NCBI GenBank assembly: GCA_022798035.1
Contig: JAAWLS010000184.1
Location: forward strand, 1 to 5,124
Length of the DNA: 5,124 nucleotides
Source: Lachnospiraceae bacterium
Lineage (GTDB): Bacteria > Bacillota > Clostridia > Lachnospirales > Lachnospiraceae
Direction of reading: 5' to 3'
Positions 1-5,124 of this stretch are shown in pieces. The number at the start of each line of letters is the position of its first letter. The stretch's first letter is position 1. A model generated the notes under the pieces. It saw only the letters and a program-made list of their open reading frames with translations. It had not been told where the DNA came from and made no database searches. The position numbers and the translations under genes were made by a program.

Positions 1-159
1 GTTTACCGTCATTTTCAGATAATCTTCCTCACGGCTGGCGCCCATATTAAAAAATAACTGGCCGATTTTTTCATCTAACGTCATGGACGCTATGGTGTCT
101 TCCACCCACCTGCAGTCCTCCTCTGACAGATAAAACGGCTTTGCCTTCATGTCTACCAT
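1..159 (-). CDS. Glycoside hydrolase family 3 enzyme, N-terminal fragment (runs off the window)
   Basis: Only the first 53 codons are present; the gene continues past the left edge. The peptide contains MTLDEKIGQLFF at residues 26-37, the characteristic opening of GH3 catalytic TIM-barrel domains (beta-glucosidase, beta-N-acetylhexosaminidase and related). Catalytic residues lie outside the window, so substrate cannot be assigned. There is no signal peptide (start MVDMKAKPFYLSEED), so the enzyme is probably cytoplasmic. I chose the ATG at 159: a GGAGGG Shine-Dalgarno at 176-171 sits 11 nt upstream, whereas the in-frame ATG at 150 (MKAKPFYL) would be 20 nt away. With this start the gene overlaps the HAD stop codon by 7 nt (ATGGTAG), which suggests translational coupling and the same transcript. 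Family membership is fairly certain; the exact start is less so. Confidence 0.85.
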   Translation of the reverse strand, partial: MVDMKAKPFYLSEEDCRWVEDTIASMTLDEKIGQLFFNMGASREEDYLKMTVN

Positions 160-1040
160 GATTTTCTTTTCCCTCCATTGCTTTCCTTTTCTGAATCACG
201 ATTCAAATGATTCAAAAACTGTTGTGATTTTTCCTGCTGATACTGCTCTCCATACGTGCCCTGCCAAAGGTGTTTCAGCCCCTTTGTGCGGAACTCTTCC
301 CAGCTCTCTGTCTCATGGCGCACCAGAATCGGATAGAAATACACGCCGTTTTTTTCGGCGGCCTGCATATCTCCGGGCGCGTCTCCGCACATCACCACAT
401 GCTCTTTCTCATATCCCTGCCTCAGCAGTTTTTCAATGCAGAAGGCTTTGCTTCCAGCGTCCTGCGCCAGTACCACGTCTGTGTATTTAAGCAGACCATG
501 GAGATTCCATTCCTCTAAGACGGCGTCGCGATTGGCGCTGGACACTACCGCGATATCTGCATTTTTCCCAGCCTCCTCCAAGGCTTCTTTCACGCCGTCA
601 AAGGGCCGCTTTTCTTCCTGAGGCAGTTTTTCCACCGCCTGATTTACGGCCGTGCTCCAGGAAAGCGCTTTTTGCAGGCAGAGATTGTCCTTTTTCTCTA
701 TCTCCCGTTTCAGGGCGGCATTGGACAATTCAGACGTCTCTTTCACCCAGGATTCCAAGGTTTCCAGCCCTTGGATTTCACAGTATTTCTCCTGTATTTC
801 TCTCAAGGCTTTTGCCAGCCCCTGAAAACGATTGATGCCCCGGCTCATGGTGTAGAGATTGATTTCATTCCAGCGAAAGAGAATCTCATCCCTCCAGTTT
901 TCCAGTCTCCACTCTGCCACCATGGCAGGACCGAAACAGCGAAAGTGTTTTACATCCATGGTATTCATGGCGCAGCCGTCGCTGTCCACACAGATTAAAA
1001 AATCTTTTCGCTTTCTGCAGTCAGAATCTTTACGCCCCAT
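153..1040 (-). CDS. HAD-superfamily hydrolase (phosphatase-like), 295 aa
   Basis: Predicted cytoplasmic phosphohydrolase of the haloacid dehalogenase superfamily. All four HAD motifs are visible: motif I DSDGCAMNT with nucleophile D19 and acid/base D21; motif II VVSSAN with S167/S168; motif III K198 in AGSKAF; motif IV GDAPGD with D220 and D224. Between motifs I and II lies a long, Trp- and charge-rich, mostly helical insert (about residues 28-160), fitting a C1-type cap that shapes substrate choice. The start is the ATG at 1040, because AAGGAG at 1052-1047 lies 6 nt upstream; a longer form from 1082 has no ribosome binding site and would lie deeper in the transporter gene. The gene overlaps the transporter by 11 nt and its stop overlaps the GH3 start, so all three are probably co-translated. 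Substrate is unknown: GPH symporters do not phosphorylate their cargo, so the phosphate ester would have to arise downstream. The superfamily call is firm; any specific function would be a guess. Confidence 0.9.
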   Translation of the reverse strand: MGRKDSDCRKRKDFLICVDSDGCAMNTMDVKHFRCFGPAMVAEWRLENWRDEILFRWNEINLYTMSRGINRFQGLAKALREIQEKYCEIQGLETLESWVKETSELSNAALKREIEKKDNLCLQKALSWSTAVNQAVEKLPQEEKRPFDGVKEALEEAGKNADIAVVSSANRDAVLEEWNLHGLLKYTDVVLAQDAGSKAFCIEKLLRQGYEKEHVVMCGDAPGDMQAAEKNGVYFYPILVRHETESWEEFRTKGLKHLWQGTYGEQYQQEKSQQFLNHLNRDSEKESNGGKRKSW

Positions 1041-2448
1041 GGTTCTCTCCTTCTTTTCTGCGGCGGGCCAGTTCTGCCACATTGGCTTCCACCTGTTTTT
1101 TGCCCAGAGGATAAATCAGCCACAGAAAGAGGGCAACCAGCACAAATCCGATGGTAGGCGCAATGCAAGAGAGGCGGAAAATTCCTTCCGTAACCTCCGC
1201 GTCAAAAGCCGTAGCCTGGGTATATCCAATCAGGGAAAGCAGCGCTCCCACTAATCCGGAAGACAACGCCTGTCCAATCTTTCTGGCAAAAGAATACACA
1301 GCGTAAATGGTTCCGTCTTCCCGGACGCCGTTTTTCACTTCCGCATCGTCGATAACGTCCGTAATCATCGCCCAGATGATGGTGTTGAAAAATCCAAGTC
1401 CCACGTATGCTGCTGTAAAAAAGGCCACGTACACATAGGGATTTTCCGGGTGGGCAAACAGACAGGTGAGAAAGATAACTGCCGATGCCAGACAGGACAC
1501 AATGGACAGTTCTTTTTTTCCGAATTTTGTGGATAATTTTACCGCCAGAGGCGCGCAGATAACCAATACTGCCACAGAGCCTGTCACGGAGGACAGAGAC
1601 TGGGCCGCCGCGCTTCCATAAAAATTGGGAAACACAAATCCTGCCATTCCCTGCATCGTCAGCATAGCTAAAAGCAGGGCAATGGCCGCCGCGATAATTC
1701 CCAGCAGAGAACGGTTCGTCACAAGGCTTCCAAACAGTTTCCCCAGCTCTAATTTCTGGTTGTTGGCCGGAACATCCACCCGCTCCCGTACCAGATTAAA
1801 ACAGAGCAGGTAGCAGATAATGGCCAGAATACTGAAAATACCTGCAATCACTGTCATACGAGGGCCTGAGAGCACCGTGTTGCCATTCACTGTCACATAG
1901 GCAAAAATTGGCGTGCCTGCGCCGATAACCAGCCCGGCCAGCGTCGCTCCGATGGTTCTCCAGGTAGAGAGTTCCGCACGGTCCTTGGGGTCGGAAGAAA
2001 TGGCGGAGGCCATGGAACCGTAGGGAATATTGATAGAGGTATAGAAGATGGAGCCCCACAGTATGTAGGTCACTGCCATCCAAACCACCCGAAAACCATA
2101 TGCTGCATTTACAAAAGCCGACTGATAAATCAAAAACGATGCAATGGCTACAGGGCCGCACATCCTTTTAATCCAGGGACGGAATTTTCCATCTTTTGTG
2201 GGCCTGGAACGGTCCACAATCTGTCCCATGGTAACGTCTGTGAAGGCGTCCACAAAACGGGCCGCCATCATCAGCATTCCCACTACGGTTGCATGGATTC
2301 CCATGACATCCGTATAAAATTTCAGCATAAAGCTGGAAGATAAAATAAAGGTAAAATCATTTCCAAAATCACCAAACATATAACCTAACTTGTCCCTCAT
2401 TCCAAACGGACGGATGGAAGAAGTCCCTGAGGCAGTATTTGATTCCAT
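1030..2448 (-). CDS. GPH-family (glycoside-pentoside-hexuronide) sugar:cation symporter, 472 aa
   Basis: Integral membrane transporter of the MelB/GusB/XynB type, a branch of the major facilitator superfamily that takes up glycosides by Na+ or H+ symport. The protein is almost entirely hydrophobic helices, consistent with about 12 membrane segments, and its length is normal for the family. The N-terminal signature reads MRDKLGYMFGDFGNDF (17-32), then RFVDAFTDVTMGQIVDR (64-80). D67 and D71 give the DxxxD pair that binds the coupling cation in MelB. The loop DVIDDAEVKNGVREDGT (364-380) followed by the FARK helix is the other family landmark. The start at 2448 is supported by GAGAGGA around 2463-2457, about 8 nt upstream; M17 has no such site. 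It follows the GH2 gene after 202 bp and overlaps the HAD gene by 11 nt. Likely cargo is a beta-linked oligosaccharide or glycoside cleaved by the flanking enzymes, but the sugar is not readable from the sequence. Confidence 0.92.
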   Translation of the reverse strand: MESNTASGTSSIRPFGMRDKLGYMFGDFGNDFTFILSSSFMLKFYTDVMGIHATVVGMLMMAARFVDAFTDVTMGQIVDRSRPTKDGKFRPWIKRMCGPVAIASFLIYQSAFVNAAYGFRVVWMAVTYILWGSIFYTSINIPYGSMASAISSDPKDRAELSTWRTIGATLAGLVIGAGTPIFAYVTVNGNTVLSGPRMTVIAGIFSILAIICYLLCFNLVRERVDVPANNQKLELGKLFGSLVTNRSLLGIIAAAIALLLAMLTMQGMAGFVFPNFYGSAAAQSLSSVTGSVAVLVICAPLAVKLSTKFGKKELSIVSCLASAVIFLTCLFAHPENPYVYVAFFTAAYVGLGFFNTIIWAMITDVIDDAEVKNGVREDGTIYAVYSFARKIGQALSSGLVGALLSLIGYTQATAFDAEVTEGIFRLSCIAPTIGFVLVALFLWLIYPLGKKQVEANVAELARRRKEGENHGA

Positions 2449-2478
2449 AAATTAGTTCCTCTCTTTCCTTTTCCATAA

Positions 2479-2511
2479 CCGTTCAGCTCCTCATTTTGGC
2501 TGGCTGAACGG
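2479..2511 (-). repeat. Perfect 9-bp inverted repeat (leader hairpin) upstream of the transporter
   Basis: CCGTTCAGC and GCTGAACGG form perfect arms (2479-2487 and 2503-2511) around a 15-nt loop. It is not followed by a T-run on either strand, so it does not look like an intrinsic terminator. It ends about 16 nt before the Shine-Dalgarno of the transporter gene and lies downstream of the candidate promoter. It could be an RNA structure affecting stability or translation, or a protein-binding operator. Confidence 0.6.
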
Positions 2512-2569
2512 CTGCTGCTGTTTATAGTATTTATCTTTTTTCTTTTGCTATTCTTCGTTTTTCTTATTT

Positions 2570-2599
2570 TTTATATGAACTATTCAAAACCTCTGTTAA
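2570..2599 (-). promoter_or_regulatory. Candidate sigma-A-type promoter for the transporter-HAD-GH3 genes
   Basis: On the minus strand TTAACA (2599-2594) matches the -35 consensus at 5 of 6 positions and TATAAA (2575-2570) matches the -10 at 5 of 6, with an 18-nt spacer. Transcription would begin near 2563, giving a leader of about 115 nt that carries a purine-rich tract and the 9-bp inverted repeat before the transporter start. It would let the transporter, HAD and GH3 genes be expressed separately from the GH2 gene, although read-through from upstream is also possible since I see no terminator after GH2. Matches of this kind arise by chance in AT-rich DNA, so this stays a prediction. Confidence 0.45.
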
Positions 2600-2650
2600 G
2601 GGCGTATGACAGTATAGCCGGAATGTCTGTGGCTTGGGGTTCTGACATAG

Positions 2651-4915
2651 TTACTTTTTGTCAATCAAAATCAGCTGGGCATTAAGGCTTTCCGCAAATC
2701 CTTCCGGCATCATGCTGCCTGCCATATGCACCATGGCTTCCGGCGTCATGGATTTCATCATATCCCACATGCCCACACCCGGAGCCAGTTCAAAATTCGT
2801 AGCCAGTTTCACAGCCTTTGCCGTGACTTCCATGGCTTCCGGGGATTTAGAAATTTCCTCCAGTGTACAGCGGATATTGTATTTTCCCTCCGGAAACTCC
2901 ATGGGGGCTTTTAAGTCCAAATCTCCCATAAGGCTGAACCAGTTAGCCACGCCTTCCGCCCGCTCATTTACCTCCGGAAGCACATAGATGGAAGGTTCTT
3001 CTTCCACCCGCTCAATGGTTATACTGTCCTGACAGTTCCCGGCTGACGCCACAATGGTGCTGAACCCATATTCCAGTGAAACCTGGAATACAAATACTTT
3101 GTCTGCGCTCTGCACCCCTGACAATGTTCCATTGATAAACAGCGCAACCACCGGCTGATTGGAATAGACGCGGATTTCCGTTGTCTCCCCTGCACGTTTG
3201 GCATACCGGCGGCCGCAGAGATGCACCATGGGCTCTTTGTTCCAGTAAGCCTTATAAATATAGTAGCTGTCTTTTTTCGTCCTCCTGTCCATGGTGACAA
3301 GTCCTTTGTTGTTTCTCCCGGCCACGCCGCCTTCGTGTCTGGCGGCACATCCAAAGTCAAACATATTCCACACATGGCTGGACCAGAGCCAGGGCCGTTC
3401 CTCCAATACTTTTGCCATATGCTCATGGTAAAGAGCCTGATACTCTTCACTGTAGTCTTTGCAGGCCGGATTAGGCCCATGGTAGGTGATAATACCCTCA
3501 CAGCCATACTCCGAAAGCCCCAGACAGATTTCCGGATGCGCCTGATGAAAATTATCCAGCCAGGGGCCGTTCTCTTCCATCTTCCCGCCATACCATCCGA
3601 AGTAGTGATTGTAGCTTTCCACATCGGTAATTCCGTGTACCGGGCTGTCCACAGGCGTCATGGACACATGGGCAATAGTAGTCAGCCGGGTATCATCCAG
3701 CTCTTTGCACAGGGCATTCAGTTCCTTGTGATTTTCCACAAGTTCTTCTGAGATGCCGCCAATCAAAATCTCATTGGAAATCCCCCAGAAGCAGATACTG
3801 GTATGGTTGTAATTTTGATAAACCAGCTCTTTCAACTGGGTAATGCAGTTTTGATGGGCCGCAGGGTCCTTGCTCATCACGCTGATAAATGGAATCTCCG
3901 CCCACACCACAAAACCAAGCTCATCACAGGCGTCATAAAAATCCTGGGAATGCTGATAGTGAGCCAGACGAATCGTATTGGCTCCCAGCTCTTTGATAAT
4001 TTCCGCATCTTTATAGTGCTCCTCTCTGGTGAGGGCATTTCCCTTGTAAAGCATATCTTGATGGCGGCTGACGCCCCGCAGCGGCGTGGGCACTCCGTTG
4101 AGGATAAATCCCTTGTCCGGCTCACAGGAAAAACTGCGGACACCTACCCGGGTGGTAACCTCATCATAAGCCTCATTGCGCCTCTGCAGTGTGGCCGTCA
4201 CCGTGTAGAGATAAGGATTTTCACAGTCCCACAAGGTCACATCCGGCACGTAGAGCCGCACCGCTGTCTGGTCTGCCGGACGTACTGCCCCTGCCACTTC
4301 TTTTCCCCTGGCATCCCGGATGCTGTAGAGAACGGTAAAATTTTCATCTGCGTTTTTTACCCAGGATTCCAGCTGAAATTCTCCTCCTTTTTCACAGGGG
4401 CGCGCGGAAGCCTTCAAGCCGATTCCGCCCCAGTATTCCAAGTCAAAGTGGGTGCTGGGAACGCTGATAAGATTCACCCCTCGGTAAAGACCGCCGTAAA
4501 ATGTAAAATCCGCAGACTGGGGATAGACATTGCTCTTGTTTTCGTTGCTGCAGGCCACCACCAGAAGATTTTCTCCCTCTTCTTTACATTCCTCGGTAAT
4601 GTCCGCCCGAAAAGCAGAGTAACCGCCCTCGTGATAGCAGACCCCTTTTCCATTTACATAGACGGTGGCCTGCTGTCCAGCCGCTAAAATCTCAACAAAC
4701 ACGTTTCCGTCAGGCAAGGGTTGTTTCGGCGTGGAAAAGGTCTTGGCATACCAGTAGCATCCTCTGTCATAACTGCCGTTTCCGTCGTGACCGTCCACTG
4801 CATTCCAAGTATGGGGCAAATCCACTGACTCCCATTCCTCCGGCATTCTCTCCGGAAGTCCCGCATTTTCCTGTATAAATTTCCAATCTTTGTTGAGATT
4901 GATAATTTTTCGCAT
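2651..4915 (-). CDS. Glycoside hydrolase family 2 enzyme, beta-galactosidase-like, 754 aa
   Basis: Retaining glycosidase that removes terminal beta-linked sugars, probably in the cytoplasm since no signal peptide is seen. Domains in order: sugar-binding jelly roll (about 1-155, with LPHTWN, GSYDRGCYWYAK and GGLYRGVNLI); immunoglobulin-like domain (about 160-262); TIM barrel (about 264-558); a second beta-sandwich resembling DUF4982 (about 560-640); and a C-terminal region (645-754). The catalytic acid/base is E382 in FWGISNE and the nucleophile E469 in LGLSEYG. Other family landmarks are GVSRHQD (281-287), LAHYQHSQDFYDACDELG (317-334) and HVWNMFDF (514-521). GRNNKG (533-538) contains an N-x-K pair like the one that grips the uronic-acid carboxylate in beta-glucuronidases, but similar GRNNKG or NDKG strings also occur in GH2 beta-galactosidases, so I prefer beta-galactosidase with beta-glucuronidase as the alternative. 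The start at 4915 has a near-ideal AGGAGG at 4927-4922 with a 6-nt spacer. Confidence 0.92.
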   Translation of the reverse strand: MRKIINLNKDWKFIQENAGLPERMPEEWESVDLPHTWNAVDGHDGNGSYDRGCYWYAKTFSTPKQPLPDGNVFVEILAAGQQATVYVNGKGVCYHEGGYSAFRADITEECKEEGENLLVVACSNENKSNVYPQSADFTFYGGLYRGVNLISVPSTHFDLEYWGGIGLKASARPCEKGGEFQLESWVKNADENFTVLYSIRDARGKEVAGAVRPADQTAVRLYVPDVTLWDCENPYLYTVTATLQRRNEAYDEVTTRVGVRSFSCEPDKGFILNGVPTPLRGVSRHQDMLYKGNALTREEHYKDAEIIKELGANTIRLAHYQHSQDFYDACDELGFVVWAEIPFISVMSKDPAAHQNCITQLKELVYQNYNHTSICFWGISNEILIGGISEELVENHKELNALCKELDDTRLTTIAHVSMTPVDSPVHGITDVESYNHYFGWYGGKMEENGPWLDNFHQAHPEICLGLSEYGCEGIITYHGPNPACKDYSEEYQALYHEHMAKVLEERPWLWSSHVWNMFDFGCAARHEGGVAGRNNKGLVTMDRRTKKDSYYIYKAYWNKEPMVHLCGRRYAKRAGETTEIRVYSNQPVVALFINGTLSGVQSADKVFVFQVSLEYGFSTIVASAGNCQDSITIERVEEEPSIYVLPEVNERAEGVANWFSLMGDLDLKAPMEFPEGKYNIRCTLEEISKSPEAMEVTAKAVKLATNFELAPGVGMWDMMKSMTPEAMVHMAGSMMPEGFAESLNAQLILIDKK

Positions 4916-4921
4916 ATTGCT

Positions 4922-4927
4922 CCTCCT
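4922..4927 (-). promoter_or_regulatory. Ribosome binding site of the GH2 gene
   Basis: AGGAGG read on the minus strand, 6 nt before the ATG at 4915. It is a full match to the anti-Shine-Dalgarno core and fixes the start, ruling out the overlapping upstream frame beginning at 4980. Confidence 0.85.
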
Positions 4928-4990
4928 TTTTCCTGCAGATATTTGGTTCTCACATTCATTTTTTCCATATCTTTCCCCATTTTAGGCTGA

Positions 4991-5019
4991 TTTATAAGTA
5001 TTGACTCATAATAATTTTT
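4991..5019 (-). promoter_or_regulatory. Possible GH2 promoter region (weak)
   Basis: The AT-rich stretch between the terminator and the GH2 gene holds TATAAA at 4996-4991 on the minus strand, a 5 of 6 match to a -10 box. At 17-18 nt upstream there is only an A-rich sequence (around 5019-5014) instead of TTGACA. The position, after a terminator and 75 nt before the gene, is right for the operon promoter; the poor -35 would fit activator dependence, or the real promoter may be elsewhere. Confidence 0.25.
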
Positions 5020-5026
5020 CTAGCAT

Positions 5027-5047
5027 AAAAAATAGGCTTCGCCTATT
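5027..5047 (-). terminator. Predicted intrinsic terminator of an upstream minus-strand transcript
   Basis: Read on the minus strand, AATAGGC (5047-5041), loop GAA (5040-5038) and GCCTATT (5037-5031) form a perfect 7-bp stem that runs straight into a T-run of six (5032-5027). The centre is GCGAAGC, a sequence known to form an unusually stable mini-hairpin with a GAA loop. The T-run is present only in the minus direction, so it would stop transcription coming from beyond 5124. It lies 112 nt before the GH2 start; if the GH2 promoter were further upstream it would instead act as an attenuator in the leader. Confidence 0.6.
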
Positions 5048-5052
5048 CAACT

Positions 5053-5080
5053 CCCCTGCCTCTCAATCTTGAGGGGATTG
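5053..5080. repeat. Nested, mutually exclusive inverted repeats upstream of the terminator
   Basis: Plus-strand arms CTCAA (5062-5066) and TTGAG (5069-5073) can pair; so can CAATC (5064-5068) with GATTG (5076-5080), and CCCCT (5053-5057) with AGGGG (5072-5076). These pairings share bases and cannot all form at once. They sit 6 nt before the terminator stem on the minus-strand transcript. Short stems, so the structural call is tentative. Confidence 0.35.
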
Positions 5081-5124
5081 CACACTTTGACGCGCCGAGC
5101 ACAATTGTGAAGCAATATTTTCTT

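Larger units (their letters stand above)
2449..2650 (-). other. Intergenic region between GH2 and transporter genes
   Basis: 202 bp without a recognisable gene. From the GH2 side it holds a 22-codon ORF (2648-2580) with no good ribosome binding site, the promoter match at 2599-2570, an A-rich, purine-heavy tract on the transcript strand (2580-2521), the inverted repeat at 2511-2479 and the transporter ribosome binding site. I see no stem-loop with T-run that would end transcription after GH2, so the downstream genes can probably also be reached from the GH2 promoter. Confidence 0.6.

Noticed and set aside
1041..1082. Longer N-terminus for the HAD protein (start at 1082)
   Set aside because: No Shine-Dalgarno precedes that ATG, it deepens the overlap with the transporter to 53 nt, and the ATG at 1040 has AAGGAG at ideal spacing.
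2601..2619. Possible terminator after GH2 (GGC...GCC pairing)
   Set aside because: The stem is only three base pairs with a 13-nt loop and no T-run follows, so it cannot be supported as a terminator.
3803..4687. Long plus-strand open frame (294 codons) opposite the GH2 gene
   Set aside because: It lies wholly inside the GH2 coding sequence, whose minus-strand translation carries all catalytic motifs. The plus-strand peptide resembles no family I know and I saw no convincing ribosome binding site.
4684..4980. Minus-strand 98-codon frame starting upstream of GH2 and overlapping it
   Set aside because: It has no ribosome binding site at its ATG, overlaps GH2 for more than 200 bp in another frame, and its product looks like an off-frame reading. 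The AGGAGG inside it belongs to GH2.
5001..5029. Plus-strand promoter-like pair TTGACT-17-CATAAA
   Set aside because: It would transcribe straight through the hairpin at 5031-5047 towards the window edge, where no plus-strand start codon or gene is visible. Chance match in AT-rich DNA is the simpler view.
5100..5117. Resemblance of the CACAATTGTG palindrome and following bases to one half of the E. coli lac operator
   Set aside because: Only about eight bases (AATTGTGA) agree, the second operator half is missing, and no LacI-type regulator is in the window. Similarity this short is not evidence of an operator.

Overview
The window reads as part of a carbohydrate-utilisation operon from a Gram-positive anaerobe of the Clostridia, most likely a gut Lachnospiraceae-type organism. 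That placement is inference: it rests on strong AGGAGG-like ribosome binding sites, tight overlapping gene junctions, and the type of GH2, GPH-transporter, HAD and GH3 proteins encoded. No rRNA, tRNA or other phylogenetic marker is present. All recognised genes lie on the minus strand, so transcription runs from high to low coordinates.

Layout in transcription order. (1) 5124-4916 is an upstream flank. It holds a compact stem-loop with a T-run (5047-5027) that looks like an intrinsic terminator for whatever lies upstream, some alternative inverted repeats at 5080-5053, and an AT-rich stretch that probably carries the operon promoter. (2) 4915-2651 encodes a complete 754-aa cytoplasmic glycoside hydrolase family 2 enzyme, beta-galactosidase-like, with an extra C-terminal region. 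(3) 2650-2449 is a 202-bp gap. It contains a good promoter match (TTAACA-18-TATAAA), a purine-rich tract and a perfect 9-bp inverted repeat in the predicted leader of the next gene. A 22-codon ORF begins two bases after the GH2 stop. (4) 2448-1030 encodes a GPH-type sugar:cation symporter. (5) 1040-153 encodes a HAD-superfamily hydrolase that overlaps the transporter by 11 nt. (6) 159-1 is the N-terminus of a GH3 glycosidase that overlaps the HAD gene by 7 nt and runs out of the window.

Proposed working: the symporter imports an oligosaccharide or glycoside without phosphorylating it. The GH2 and GH3 enzymes, neither of which shows a secretion signal, then cut it inside the cell. The HAD protein, translationally coupled to both neighbours, would handle a phosphorylated metabolite or do housekeeping; its substrate cannot be read from the sequence. 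The exact sugar is not determined.

I see no mobile element, CRISPR array or RNA gene. The core genes are ordinary. The parts most worth a second look are the two non-coding regions, the C-terminal region of the GH2 enzyme and the orphan HAD phosphatase.
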